This document shows, piece by piece, positions 35,363 to 44,944 of a stretch of 64,000 nt of DNA. The notes beneath the pieces were generated by a model that searched no databases, was not told the origin of the DNA, and was given only the letters and a program-made list of their open reading frames with translations. The stretch is from NCBI RefSeq assembly GCF_008330225.1, contig NZ_CP042466.1, forward strand, positions 2,474,001-2,538,000, given 5' to 3'. Both the position numbers and the translations under genes were made by a program. This DNA is from Geobacter sp. FeAm09. Lineage in GTDB: Bacteria > Desulfobacterota > Desulfuromonadia > Geobacterales > Pseudopelobacteraceae. Numbering within the stretch: position 1 is the stretch's first letter; each line of letters begins with the position of its first letter.

Positions 35363-36173
35363 ATCCCGTCCCCCTGGGATTCGACGATGTGACCGGCATC
35401 CAGCTCGGAGAGGATGTTTTCGTACAGCACCGTGACCAGGCGGTCCCGCAGCGCCTGGAAGGACTGGTTGTGGTACAGCTCCTGGCGGATGCGGGGACGG
35501 GGCAGATTCACCTCGAAGACCCCCTTGATGGTGCCGGGATTGACGCCCAGCACCACGATGCGGTTGGCCAACAGGATGGCCTCCTCCACGTCGTGGGTGA
35601 CGAAGAAGACGGTTTTGCGTTCGTCCTGCCGCTGCTGCCAGAGCTGGAGCAGCAGGTCCTGGAGGCGGGCACGGGTGATGGCGTCCAGGGCGCCGAAGGG
35701 CTCGTCCATCAGGAGCACCGGCGCATTTATGGCAAAGGCCCGGGCGATGGCGGCCCGCTGGCGCATCCCCCCGGAAAGCAGGCCGGGCAGTTTGTCATAG
35801 GCGCCCGCCAAACCGACCATCTCCAGATAGTCGGCCGCCGTCTCCCGGTACTCCTCTTTCTTCTTTCCGGGGAAGGCCTGCTCCAGGGCCAGGACGATGT
35901 TCTGGCCCGCGGTCATCCAGGGAAACAGGGAGTAATCCTGAAAGACCACGCCCCGGTCCAGGCCGGGACCGCTGATCTGCTTCCCGTCCAGGGTTATGCC
36001 CCCGACGAGGGGAAGGAAAGCCCTGCCAGAAGCCGCAGGAGCGTACTCTTGCCGCAGCCGGACGGCCCCAGCAGGCAGACGAAATCTCCCGGCTCGGCGG
36101 TAAAGGTGATGTCCTGCAGGACCCGTTGGTCACCGTAGGAATAATTAACGTTGGACAATGTCACTTCGTACAT
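35359..36173 (-). pseudogene. ABC transporter ATPase (SsuB/TauB type), frameshifted
   Basis: ATPase for the nitrate/sulfonate/taurine-type transporter. The first part, from ATG 36173, has [13 protein letters not shown] and Walker [12 protein letters not shown] but runs into a stop after FPSSGA. The frame with VVFQDYSLFPWMT (Q loop), LSGGMRQRAAIARA (signature), LLMDEPFGALD (Walker B) and FFVTHDVEEA continues to 35359. The break is at a run of five C (35999-36003); a sixth base gives the normal SSGGITLDG join. If real, this operon lacks its own ATPase and would rely on the ATPase at 38467. If a sequencing error, the gene is intact (about 271 residues). Confidence 0.85.
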
Positions 36174-36183
36174 GGAGCTATCC

Positions 36184-36840
36184 TCACAGATCCCGTTTGT
36201 CGGCCAGCCGCTTGTAATACGAGTGGCTGGTGTACAGTGCGCCCACCGGATTGTGGGCCAGCACGCGGTCCTTGACCACAAGGTAGGTGACCGGCGCCTT
36301 GGAGTATTTGATGAACATGGAATCGTGACCGACGCACAGGCCGACGATCACGTTCAGGTCGGTCTTTTCCCTGGCCAGGATGCGGGCCTGGAGCACCGGG
36401 TTGCAGGCCGATTCGTGCTGTCCCTTGTTGATTTTGTGCTCTTCCGGGATGCCCAGTTCGGTCTTGTCCACCGAACCGACCTTGCAGGCCACGGTATAGC
36501 TCTGGATCCCCTGGGCATCGAGAAACGTGATGAAGTTCTTGGTCTCGTTGATCAGGCCGACGCAGGTGGCGATGCCGACCTTTTTTGCCTTGATGCGGCG
36601 GGCAAAGGCGGCCACCTCCTCCACGCGGGTCAGCCTGCCGTAGTAGGTCCCCTCGATCTCGGCGGCGGCGTTGGAGATCTTCGACACCAGCGGGTCTTCA
36701 CGGTAGATGCGGTTGACCTCCTCGATTTCCTGTTTATCCTCTGCCTCGGTCAGACAGAAGGCGGGAAAAACGGAGGTCCGCGCGTTACAGTTGATGGTGG
36801 CGCAGTCGCCACAGGTCAGTACGTTCTTTTTCTTGGCCAT
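36184..36840 (-). CDS. DUF1847 metal-binding-like protein
   Basis: 218-residue soluble protein matching DUF1847 as I know it, of unknown function. The N terminus has a Cys cluster ([14 protein letters not shown]) that could bind zinc or an Fe-S cluster. Other conserved Cys/His segments are [14 protein letters not shown]-like [24 protein letters not shown] and [14 protein letters not shown]. It sits directly between the NifH-like gene (21 bp) and the transporter ATPase, so it may act in cofactor or electron supply for the nitrogenase-like enzyme. That role is inference. Confidence 0.75.
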   Translation of the reverse strand: MAKKKNVLTCGDCATINCNARTSVFPAFCLTEAEDKQEIEEVNRIYREDPLVSKISNAAAEIEGTYYGRLTRVEEVAAFARRIKAKKVGIATCVGLINETKNFITFLDAQGIQSYTVACKVGSVDKTELGIPEEHKINKGQHESACNPVLQARILAREKTDLNVIVGLCVGHDSMFIKYSKAPVTYLVVKDRVLAHNPVGALYTSHSYYKRLADKRDL

Positions 36841-36861
36841 GGTTTTCTCCGAAGGATGGTA

Positions 36862-37737
36862 TTAGATGCTCGCCCCGTTGCTGCGCACTTCCCCGGCTTC
36901 AACGGCCAGGATCTGATCGGACCAGTCGGCGGCCCACTTTCGCAGCGCCTCCGCGCTCAACGGCTCCGGCACCTTGGAGTCGGTGTGGTTGGCAATCCGG
37001 TCGGCAAGTTTCTTGTAGACCAGGGCCTGTTCGGAATCGGGGAAGGCCTCGATGGTGGTCTTGCCCTGCAACTCGGACTGGGTGACGGTGATGGAGCGGG
37101 GTACGTACTCCATAACCTGGGTATTGGTGCGGGCCACGAAATCGTCGATGATGTGCTTGGCGTAGGGCGCATTGACGGAGTTGGCGATCACGCCCCCCAG
37201 AAGCGCGCCGCCGTTGTTGGAGTACTTCTTGATGCCGGTGAACAGGTTGTTGGCGGCGTAAATGGCCATAAAGTCCGACGACGACACCGTGAAGACATGC
37301 TCGGCGATCCCTTCCCGGATCGGCACGGCAAAGCCGCCGCAGACCACATCGCCCAGAACATCGTAGATCACGTAATCCAGGTCCAGTTCCTCGAAGACCC
37401 GCTGCTGCTTGAGCAGTTCAATGGCGGTGATGATACCGCGGCCGGCGCAGCCGACCCCCGGCGCCGGTCCGCCGGCCTCCACGCAATGAACGCCGTTGAA
37501 ACCGGAGAAGATCACTTCGCTGGCCTTGGCGCTCTTCTTTTCCCGCAGGGTGTCCAGGATCGTGGGGATATAGGTGCCGCCCCGCAGGGTGACGGTGGAG
37601 TCGTTCTTGGGATCGCAGCCGACCTGCATGACCTTGTAGCCCGCCACCGACAGGGCGGCGGTGATATTGGAGGTGGTGGTGGACTTACCGATCCCCCCCT
37701 TGCCGTAGATCGCTATCTGCTTCGGTTTTTTTGCCAT
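36862..37737 (-). CDS. NifH-like nitrogenase reductase (MarH candidate)
   Basis: 291-residue homodimeric ATP-dependent reductase. P-loop [14 protein letters not shown], switch region [10 protein letters not shown], the two cluster-bridging Cys in [10 protein letters not shown] and [11 protein letters not shown], and [13 protein letters not shown]. It would transfer electrons one at a time from ferredoxin/flavodoxin to the NifD/K-like pair, hydrolysing ATP. All catalytic NifH features are kept. The context without nifDKENB and with sulfur genes favours the reductase of a Mar-type enzyme. The C-terminal extension (about 25 residues) is longer than in minimal relatives. Confidence 0.87.
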   Translation of the reverse strand: MAKKPKQIAIYGKGGIGKSTTTSNITAALSVAGYKVMQVGCDPKNDSTVTLRGGTYIPTILDTLREKKSAKASEVIFSGFNGVHCVEAGGPAPGVGCAGRGIITAIELLKQQRVFEELDLDYVIYDVLGDVVCGGFAVPIREGIAEHVFTVSSSDFMAIYAANNLFTGIKKYSNNGGALLGGVIANSVNAPYAKHIIDDFVARTNTQVMEYVPRSITVTQSELQGKTTIEAFPDSEQALVYKKLADRIANHTDSKVPEPLSAEALRKWAADWSDQILAVEAGEVRSNGASI

Positions 37738-37749
37738 CTGTTCCTCCGG

Positions 37750-38094
37750 TTAGGTGATGTAGGTGAAGCGTTTTGATGACCGCACTATTTCCAGGGCCTC
37801 GTCGATGGAGCCCCCCATGGTGAAGGCAAGAATCCTGTGGCCGATGAGGGCGTCGATGGCGCCGGGACCGACCTGGGCGGCAACCACCCCGCGACAGTCG
37901 GCAATGAGCTGCGCGGCCCGGTCCAGCACATCGTCGTCATGCTGTTGCCCCACGCAGGCCGGGGTATTCTCCCGCAGTTCCAGGAATTCATGCCCGCCGT
38001 CGTGCAGCCGGTAGATGCGGAAGGCCCGCGTCCTGCCGAAATGCTCGTTTACCGTCGCCCCGTCGCTGCTTGCCACGGCGATCTTCACGTCCAT
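37750..38094 (-). CDS. NifX/NafY-like nitrogenase-cofactor-binding protein
   Basis: 114-residue protein of the dinitrogenase iron-molybdenum cofactor biosynthesis family (NifX, NafY, C-terminal NifB domain). Motifs: IAVASSDGATVNEHFGRTRAF, RENTPACVGQQHDDD, and ALIGHRILAFTMGGSIDEAL. Such proteins carry cofactor precursors (NifB-co, VK-cluster) to the apo-enzyme. It is the first gene of the nitrogenase-like operon, 12 bp before the NifH-like gene, and AGGAG lies 7 nt from its ATG. The operon has no nifB, which must be elsewhere. Confidence 0.87.
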   Translation of the reverse strand: MDVKIAVASSDGATVNEHFGRTRAFRIYRLHDGGHEFLELRENTPACVGQQHDDDVLDRAAQLIADCRGVVAAQVGPGAIDALIGHRILAFTMGGSIDEALEIVRSSKRFTYIT

Positions 38095-38121
38095 GTGTCC
38101 ACTCCTCGTCGGGGTAAAAAT

Positions 38122-38170
38122 AAAAAAAGAGGTCAAGGTATGGGCGAAATTATCGCCCTGCCTTGACCTC
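38122..38170 (-). terminator. Leader terminator/attenuator of the nitrogenase-like operon
   Basis: Two-part stem GAGGTCAAGG/CCTTGACCTC enclosing GGGCGA-AATTA-TCGCCC, followed on the minus strand by TTTTTTT. It lies 28 nt before the start of the NifX-like gene, inside the 5' leader, so it can decide whether the operon is read. Confidence 0.75.
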
Positions 38171-38238
38171 CAGTGTGTCTGGTCGGCCGTTGCCGGTGTG
38201 ATTGCGTGTGAAACGGAAACAGCGAATGATATTTCTTG

Positions 38239-38260
38239 ACTTAACAGATGTTGCTTAAGT
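38239..38260. promoter_or_regulatory. Operator-like inverted repeat upstream of the nitrogenase-like operon
   Basis: ACTTAA-N10-TTAAGT, 22 bp, about 145 bp before the first start codon, in an AT-rich stretch of the 38095-38466 gap where the promoter should lie. LysR-type regulators often use such spaced repeats; none is encoded in this window. Confidence 0.45.
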
Positions 38261-38466
38261 GGCGTTAAAACTAACATTCCAAGGCGGTTTCGTCAACAAA
38301 AAAATAATATTATGTCTATCTATTTTGTATTTTATTGAAGTATTCGTAAAAACAGGGCAAAGACACGCCCGTTTTCAGCCTCGGTTTGTTGAGCTATCAG
38401 GGGGATAATTATGAAGTGTGGGAGAGGATGGGGATGACGTGGCATGGCCGCGGCCCGACGGCCGGA

Positions 38467-39312
38467 TTACGGAACGGGAAAGTGTGACAGTATCCGCTCT
38501 TTCAGCGCCTGCATGGCAACAGCCTGGTGTCGGCGCGGTCGGGGCAAGGGAATAACGACCCGTTCGCTGATCGTTCCGGGGGCCTGGGAAAGGACAAAGA
38601 CCTCGTCGGAGAGGCAGACCGCTTCGCCCACGTCGTGGGTCGCCAGAACAATGGTGGTGCCGCTCTTCTCCCAGAGGTGCAACAGGTCGTCCTGAAGTTT
38701 CTCCCTGGTCAGGGCGTCAACGGCGGCAAAGGGCTCGTCCATCAGAATGATCCGGGGTTCCGCGGAAAAGGCCCGCGCCAGGGCCAGGCGCTGGCGCATG
38801 CCGCCCGACATGCGGGACGGGTAGCTGTCGGCAGCCTCCTCCAGGCCGACCATGGCCAGATAGTGGCGGGCCAACTCTTCCCGCTCCCTGCGGGGGACGC
38901 CGCGCAGGCCGAGGACGAACTGCACGTTCTGGCGGGCGGTCATCCAGGGGAAGACGGCGTAATCCTGAAAGATCATGGCCATGTCGTGCCGCGGTTTGTT
39001 GCGGAAGAGGCTGTTGGCGATGGGGGAAAGGAAGCGGTGTTTTTTCCGGGAGCCCTTCATCCCGTCCCGGGTTACGGAAAGCGGTTCCAGTACCGGCGTG
39101 CCGCCAATACGCACCTCGCCGTGGGACGACGTCTGGAGACCGGCCAGGATCTCCAGGAAGGTGGACTTGCCGCAGCCGGTCGGCCCGACCAGAGACACAA
39201 AGGCGCCGTCCCCGATGGTGAGGGACACCGATTGCAGCACCGTTTTGTCCGTCGTGCCCCCCTGCCCGTCCGGCACGGGAAAGGTTTTGGTGATACCGAC
39301 CGCCTCGATCAT
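38467..39312 (-). CDS. ABC transporter ATPase (SsuB/TauB type)
   Basis: 281-residue ATPase. Walker A GPTGCGKSTFL, Q loop FQDYAVFPWMTA, signature SGGMRQRLALARA, Walker B ILMDEPFAAVD, and LATHDVGEAVC. An insert of about 20 residues (SVTRDGMKGSRKKHRF) between Walker A and the Q loop is longer than usual. It follows its permease gene by 4 bp and ends the upstream operon. It could also energise the other transporters if the ATPase at 35359 is inactive. Confidence 0.9.
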   Translation of the reverse strand: MIEAVGITKTFPVPDGQGGTTDKTVLQSVSLTIGDGAFVSLVGPTGCGKSTFLEILAGLQTSSHGEVRIGGTPVLEPLSVTRDGMKGSRKKHRFLSPIANSLFRNKPRHDMAMIFQDYAVFPWMTARQNVQFVLGLRGVPRREREELARHYLAMVGLEEAADSYPSRMSGGMRQRLALARAFSAEPRIILMDEPFAAVDALTREKLQDDLLHLWEKSGTTIVLATHDVGEAVCLSDEVFVLSQAPGTISERVVIPLPRPRRHQAVAMQALKERILSHFPVP

Positions 39313-39316
39313 GGCG

Positions 39317-40162
39317 TCACCGCTCCATGCGCCATACGGCCAACTTCAGCTCGGCGTATTTCATGATCTCGGTCATGAGCCATCCCGCAGCCCCCAGGAT
39401 CAGCATGCAGACCACCATATGGTCGATCTGGAAATACTCCTTGCCCCGCAGCAGCAGGTAGCCGACCCCGCTGCCGCCGCTCTGCATCTCGGCCACCACC
39501 AGCATGACCAGTCCCAGGGCAATGCCGATCCTGATTCCCATGATGACCGAACCGAGGGCGTGCCAGATGTGAACATGGATGATGATGGTGAATTCGCTGG
39601 CGCCGAAGACGCGGGCCGAGGCGATGTAGCGGGGATTGGTCTCGCTGATCCCCTGGTAGGTGCTGAAGAGCACCGGGTAGAACACCCCCAGGAAGATGAG
39701 GAAGACCTGCATCGGCAGGCCGATGCCCAGCACGACCATGGTGACCGGCACCCAGGCGGGCGGCGGGATCGGCGCCAGGATCTGGAACAGCGGCAGGCAG
39801 TGCTTGCGGATGAACCGGTTCCACCCTATCAACACACCGAGGGGAAAGGCGGTCGCCACCGCCAGGGTGAAGCCGAGGAAGAAGCGGAGCGCACTCGCCC
39901 CCAGGTGGGCCAGCAGATGGTGCTTTTGGAGCATCAGGCTGAAGGAGGAAAAGAGCGTTGACGGCGGCGGCACAAGGGAAGCGGGTACCAGAGCGAGCCG
40001 GGGCAGCAGTTCCCAGAGGATCAGCAACGGCATCAGCACGGTCAGGGACTCGCGGGACAGCAGGCTGCCGAAGGACGACCGCCAGAAGAGCCGCGCCTCG
40101 GCCGGCAGCGTTTGCCGCCAGGAGGCAGCCGTCACGCCCACGGTCAGCGGAGCACCAGGCAT
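39317..40162 (-). CDS. ABC transporter permease (nitrate/sulfonate/taurine type)
   Basis: 281-residue SsuC/TauC-family permease. Motifs: LAPIPPPAWVPVTMVVLG, the EAA loop SARVFGASEFTIIIHVHIW, and AEMQSGGSGVGYLLL. ATG 40162 starts at PGAPLTVGV and overlaps the upstream binding-protein gene by 19 bp; the frame stays open farther upstream but that part only mirrors the neighbouring gene. It is paired with the ATPase 4 bp downstream and the two upstream binding proteins. Confidence 0.88.
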   Translation of the reverse strand: MPGAPLTVGVTAASWRQTLPAEARLFWRSSFGSLLSRESLTVLMPLLILWELLPRLALVPASLVPPPSTLFSSFSLMLQKHHLLAHLGASALRFFLGFTLAVATAFPLGVLIGWNRFIRKHCLPLFQILAPIPPPAWVPVTMVVLGIGLPMQVFLIFLGVFYPVLFSTYQGISETNPRYIASARVFGASEFTIIIHVHIWHALGSVIMGIRIGIALGLVMLVVAEMQSGGSGVGYLLLRGKEYFQIDHMVVCMLILGAAGWLMTEIMKYAELKLAVWRMER

Positions 40163-41073
40163 CGCCCCTCCCCCAGCTCCTTGCGCAGATCGTCGCCCAC
40201 CGCCACAAAGCTCGCCGTCGGCAGCCGTTCCAGATCTTCCCGCGCATAGCCGAGCCGTTTGCCCACCGCCTGGCGCAACTCGGCGGGGGGGAGTGCGCTG
40301 GCCGCCAGCAGCGACTGAACCACCGGCTTGAACGCCTCCACGGCCCCTCCCCTGACCACCAGAAAATAGTCGCTCTGGGCCAGGGCCGCCGGGCAGCACT
40401 CGTCGCCGGCCTTGATGTCCCAATTCTGGTAGAGCACCTTGTGTCCCAGGTGCTCGGCCAGCACCGCGTAGGAGCCCTTCACCAGTACGGCATCCACCTT
40501 GCCCGCTTCCAGGGCCGGCACCATCTCGTCGAAGGACATGAAACGGGTGCGTATCCGGTCCACATCCACGCCCAGGCGCCGGGCATCCTTCCTGAACTGG
40601 TGGAGCAGCTTGCAATCCGGCTCCTGGGCGGCAATGGTCCTGCCGGCAAGGTCCCCCAGGCGGATAGAGAGATCCTTGCGGATCACCAGCGTGGCGCCGT
40701 AGGGAAACTGCACGGCCCCGGCCACCTTGAGGGTCTCGCCGCCGGGCGCCTTGAGCAGTTTGACCGCCTTGGCGGTCTCCACGAACCCGGCGTCGATCGT
40801 GCCCGAGATCAGGGAATAGCCGATGTCGCCGCCGCTGCCGATGGGGACCGCTTGCCAGGCGTGCGTCCGGCCAGCCTGGCGTTCATCGGCGGCGTACAGC
40901 GGCCCGAGCAGGGGGCTGTCGCCATAACCGATACGGAGCGCCGGTGACGACTGCGGTGAGCCCGCCTGGGCGGAGCCCTGGGAAGGATTCTTCTTTTGGC
41001 ATGCGGCACACAGCAGGATTGCCGTGAAGAGCAGCGCAAACCATGGGGCGAGTGCTTGTAGTTTCCGGTCCAT
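40144..41073 (-). CDS. ABC substrate-binding lipoprotein with Cys-Cys motif
   Basis: 309-residue exported protein. The signal has a hydrophobic core followed by LLCAACQKK, compatible with a lipoprotein. The SsuA/TauA-like body has LRIGYGDSPLLGPLYAA, GGDIGYSLISGTIDAGFVETAKAV and FMSFDEMVPALEAGKVDAVL. A Cys pair in KAGDECCPAALAQSDYFLV lies where the two binding proteins of the other operon have theirs. It is placed directly before the permease gene (19 bp overlap). Confidence 0.84.
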   Translation of the reverse strand: MDRKLQALAPWFALLFTAILLCAACQKKNPSQGSAQAGSPQSSPALRIGYGDSPLLGPLYAADERQAGRTHAWQAVPIGSGGDIGYSLISGTIDAGFVETAKAVKLLKAPGGETLKVAGAVQFPYGATLVIRKDLSIRLGDLAGRTIAAQEPDCKLLHQFRKDARRLGVDVDRIRTRFMSFDEMVPALEAGKVDAVLVKGSYAVLAEHLGHKVLYQNWDIKAGDECCPAALAQSDYFLVVRGGAVEAFKPVVQSLLAASALPPAELRQAVGKRLGYAREDLERLPTASFVAVGDDLRKELGEGRCLVLR

Positions 41074-41111
41074 CCGTTGTGAATCCTCCGTGGCTCCGCT
41101 GCTGATACGAT

Positions 41112-42074
41112 TTAGCGGGCGACACCCCAGGTAATCCCCTTGAGTGCAGCGGCATACAGGTTATCCTTCGGGTTCTCCCGGATCTCCCTCAGGGCTGCCA
41201 ACTCCTCCCCCAGGGTGTTCAACCCCTTTTCATCGATCCTGTCGCTGAACGTGAAACGGCGGGCGGCATGCGTGACGGTCTGCTGCGGCACCCCGGTGTA
41301 TTTCTGGGCGGTCTCCGCGATCTTCCGGGACGCCGGGGCCTTGTTGATGAGGGCATTGGCCTCCCGGACGGCCGCCACCAGCCGCTTCAGTGCCTCGGGG
41401 TTCTCCTGGAGATAGGCGGTGCGCGTCGTGATGGTCCGGCAGGGAAACCTCTGGGGAGCGTCGCGCAGGATCGCACGATAGCCCTTGATCTCGGCGATGG
41501 CCAGGTGCGGGTCTTCCAGAATGGCGCCATCCACCTTGCCCGAATCCAGGGCCACGATAGCCGGACCTCCGGCCAGTTTTTCCAGGACAAAGTGCGCGCC
41601 GGCCTCCCGGGCCTTTTTCTCGTAGGCAATGACCGCCTCGCAGGCCGGGGAACTGCCGGCAATGCGTTTTCCGTTCAAATCCTTGTAGGACCTGATGGAA
41701 GAGCCCTTGGGAACCACGAGCAGCGAGGAACAGGGGGTCTTGACCTGGGCGATGATCTTGAGCGGCGCACCGTTGGCGATGGCCGTAACCGCCACCGACG
41801 GGCAGGACCAGAAGACGTCGGCCTGGCCGGAGACCACCAGGTCGCGGGCCAGGGCCGGGTCCCTGGCCTCCACGATGGCGACGTCGAGCCCGTGTTTCCT
41901 GAACAGCCCCCGTTCCTGGGCCACATACAGGTTCAGGTGGTTGGTCGTCTTGGCGTCGGCAATAATGACCCTGGCGGGGGCTGCGTCCTTGCGGGCCGCG
42001 GCAGCCCCACCCATGCCGGCCGCCATGGCGGCAAGAACGCCGACGACAATTATCCCGGTTTTCCACATGCCCAT
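41112..42074 (-). CDS. ABC substrate-binding protein (SsuA/TauA-like)
   Basis: 320-residue exported binding protein (signal ends GGAAAA). Body: LYVAQERGLFRKHGLDVAIVE, VSGQADVFWSCPSVAVTAIANG, and LDSGKVDGAILEDPHLA. At the position of the vicinal Cys pair of its relatives it has a single Cys (QRFPCRTITTRT). It lies 38 bp before the other binding-protein gene of this operon and 21 bp after the sulfhydrylase gene, linking substrate uptake with thiol use. Confidence 0.85.
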   Translation of the reverse strand: MGMWKTGIIVVGVLAAMAAGMGGAAAARKDAAPARVIIADAKTTNHLNLYVAQERGLFRKHGLDVAIVEARDPALARDLVVSGQADVFWSCPSVAVTAIANGAPLKIIAQVKTPCSSLLVVPKGSSIRSYKDLNGKRIAGSSPACEAVIAYEKKAREAGAHFVLEKLAGGPAIVALDSGKVDGAILEDPHLAIAEIKGYRAILRDAPQRFPCRTITTRTAYLQENPEALKRLVAAVREANALINKAPASRKIAETAQKYTGVPQQTVTHAARRFTFSDRIDEKGLNTLGEELAALREIRENPKDNLYAAALKGITWGVAR

Positions 42075-42095
42075 GTCAGTTAATCCTCTTTCCCG

Positions 42096-43475
<1,380 letters not shown>

Positions 43476-44450
43476 TTAACGGACTTCCGTCACGTGCACG
43501 CCATGTGGCGCCCCCTGCGCCAACGGGAGTGCGGTGTCCTTCGACCAGCCGATCCACGAACTGTCGTAGTTGTGCAGTTTTTCCAGCGGCCAGCCGGCAA
43601 GGTACAGGGCAAAGAGCGCCTGGGTGGAGCGCACCCCGGACTGGCAGTAGAAGTACTGTTCCTTGTTCCTGTCGTAGCCGAGCGCGTGGAGTTGCTGCTC
43701 AAGATCGGCGGCATTCAGCCACTCGGCCTGGTTATCCTTCTTCTTGAACATGGCCCAGTTGCTGTGGCTGCTCCCCGGAATCCGTCCGGCACGGTAGGCG
43801 CCCTTCTTCAACTCCTCACCGGTAAATTCCTTCAGGTCCCGGTTGTCCCACAGTTGGGCGGTTGCACTGATCCGTACGGCGCTGATTTCCGGGGTATCGA
43901 CCCGCAGACGAGGTTTGGCGATGCGGGCGACAAAGCCGCCTCTGCGGGCCGGGGCGGCCGGGGCCAGGACATCGACCGGATAGCCGGCGGCTCGCCACGC
44001 CTTGACGCCGCCGTCCAGCAGCCTGACATCACCCTTGCCATAGTAGGTGAAGGCCCACCAGAGACGGGTGGCGTCGTACTTCGTGTCGTAGACCACCACG
44101 ATTGAGTTTTGGTCGATGCCGAGCCCCTGTGCCAGTCGGCTGAAACCGGCGGCATCGATGATGTTGCCGGTGACGCCGTTCTGGGTCTCCGGCGGCGCTT
44201 CGATGTCCGGGCGGTCCACCTGATACGAACCGGGAATGTGCCCCAGGCGATATTCCAGATTGCTTTCAGCCGCCACTATCACCAGTTTTGGGTTATGGGC
44301 ATCCACCAGGCGTTTCAACTCCTGGACGCTGATCAATGCGTTTCCCCGCGGGTACCCCTTGTAGCCGGACTCTCCGGCAAAGGCGCTGGCCAATGTGAGA
44401 TTCAGCAGGACCAGGATCGGGAACATCATACGGATAAGCTTTGTGTTCAT
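43476..44450 (-). CDS. Exported tandem-rhodanese sulfurtransferase
   Basis: 324-residue protein with a signal peptide (residues 1-24, ending SAFAG) and two rhodanese domains. Domain 1 (about 35-155) has VVVYDTKYDATRLWW without a catalytic Cys. Domain 2 (about 190-320) has the active loop FYCQSGVRSTQAL. It transfers sulfane sulfur (thiosulfate or persulfide) to an acceptor in the periplasm. As first gene of the operon with metY and transporters it may process sulfur before uptake. Its start follows a leader terminator by 19 nt. It could instead be a separate unit that only shares the promoter region. Confidence 0.85.
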   Translation of the reverse strand: MNTKLIRMMFPILVLLNLTLASAFAGESGYKGYPRGNALISVQELKRLVDAHNPKLVIVAAESNLEYRLGHIPGSYQVDRPDIEAPPETQNGVTGNIIDAAGFSRLAQGLGIDQNSIVVVYDTKYDATRLWWAFTYYGKGDVRLLDGGVKAWRAAGYPVDVLAPAAPARRGGFVARIAKPRLRVDTPEISAVRISATAQLWDNRDLKEFTGEELKKGAYRAGRIPGSSHSNWAMFKKKDNQAEWLNAADLEQQLHALGYDRNKEQYFYCQSGVRSTQALFALYLAGWPLEKLHNYDSSWIGWSKDTALPLAQGAPHGVHVTEVR

Positions 44451-44469
44451 GGCATGTCTCCTTTTGAAT

Positions 44470-44515
44470 AAAAAAAGGCCGGGGTATGCCCCTAACTTGG
44501 GACATGCGCCCGGCC
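44470..44515 (-). terminator. Leader terminator/attenuator upstream of the rhodanese-metY operon
   Basis: Long stem GGCCGGG/CCCGGCC enclosing ATGTCCC-AAGTTA-GGGGCAT (one G-T pair), then TTTTTTT on the minus strand, just 19 nt before the rhodanese ATG. With a promoter about 270 nt upstream this is a conditional terminator rather than the end of a gene. Confidence 0.75.
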
Positions 44516-44783
44516 TCCGGTTTTTCCGGTCAGCACGGTTGTGCGATTCCTTTGTATATCTCCCCTTTAGTTTCAGGGAAAACCGATCATGTAATGCCGC
44601 AGCCCGTGGTCGTACCACTTCGGGAGAGACTAGCGCCCCAGGCGCTCTTTCCCAAAGCCGTCGTCAGCTTGCCGACGTACCCATCCCCGACATCGGGGCC
44701 GGCCGATCTGCTGTGCAGGCTGGCCGAGAGGCACGGAACCCTGTCGAAGCCCGGAACTGCCAAACCTTATCTCTATTTTTTCT
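44516..44783 (-). ncRNA. Structured 5' leader, candidate riboswitch or attenuator RNA
   Basis: About 270 nt of untranslated leader between the promoter and the leader terminator. Stem-loops on the minus strand include CCCCGA-TG-TCGGGG (about 44683-44696), CGTC-GGCAAGCT-GACG, GGGAAAGAG enclosing GCGCC-TG-GGGCGC and closed by CTCTCCC, and GCAC-AACC-GTGC close to the terminator. I could not match it by eye to SAM-I, cobalamin, glycine, GEMM or Moco consensus. Confidence 0.5.
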
Positions 44784-44812
44784 ATAGATATTATAATTAC
44801 ACACATCTGTCA
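44784..44812 (-). promoter_or_regulatory. Sigma-70-type promoter for the rhodanese-metY operon
   Basis: On the minus strand TTGACA (44807-44812) and TATCTA (44784-44789) are 17 nt apart in an AT-rich stretch; TATAAT also occurs within the spacer. It lies about 335 nt before the rhodanese start, upstream of the structured leader. Confidence 0.55.
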
Positions 44813-44944
44813 AGAATAAAAAGATATGCGGGGTGACGTCATCCCCATGAATATTACCCCACACTCGTCAGAAAAGCGCCGGACCATCAAGCTGCATATC
44901 GGCCCTTGGCAGGAGGCCCCCTTGGCGACGCGCTCCCATCCCCT

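Noticed and set aside
44516-44783. SAM-I, cobalamin, glycine or guanidine riboswitch before the metY operon
   Set aside because: None of their core consensus strings could be found; left as an unassigned structured leader.
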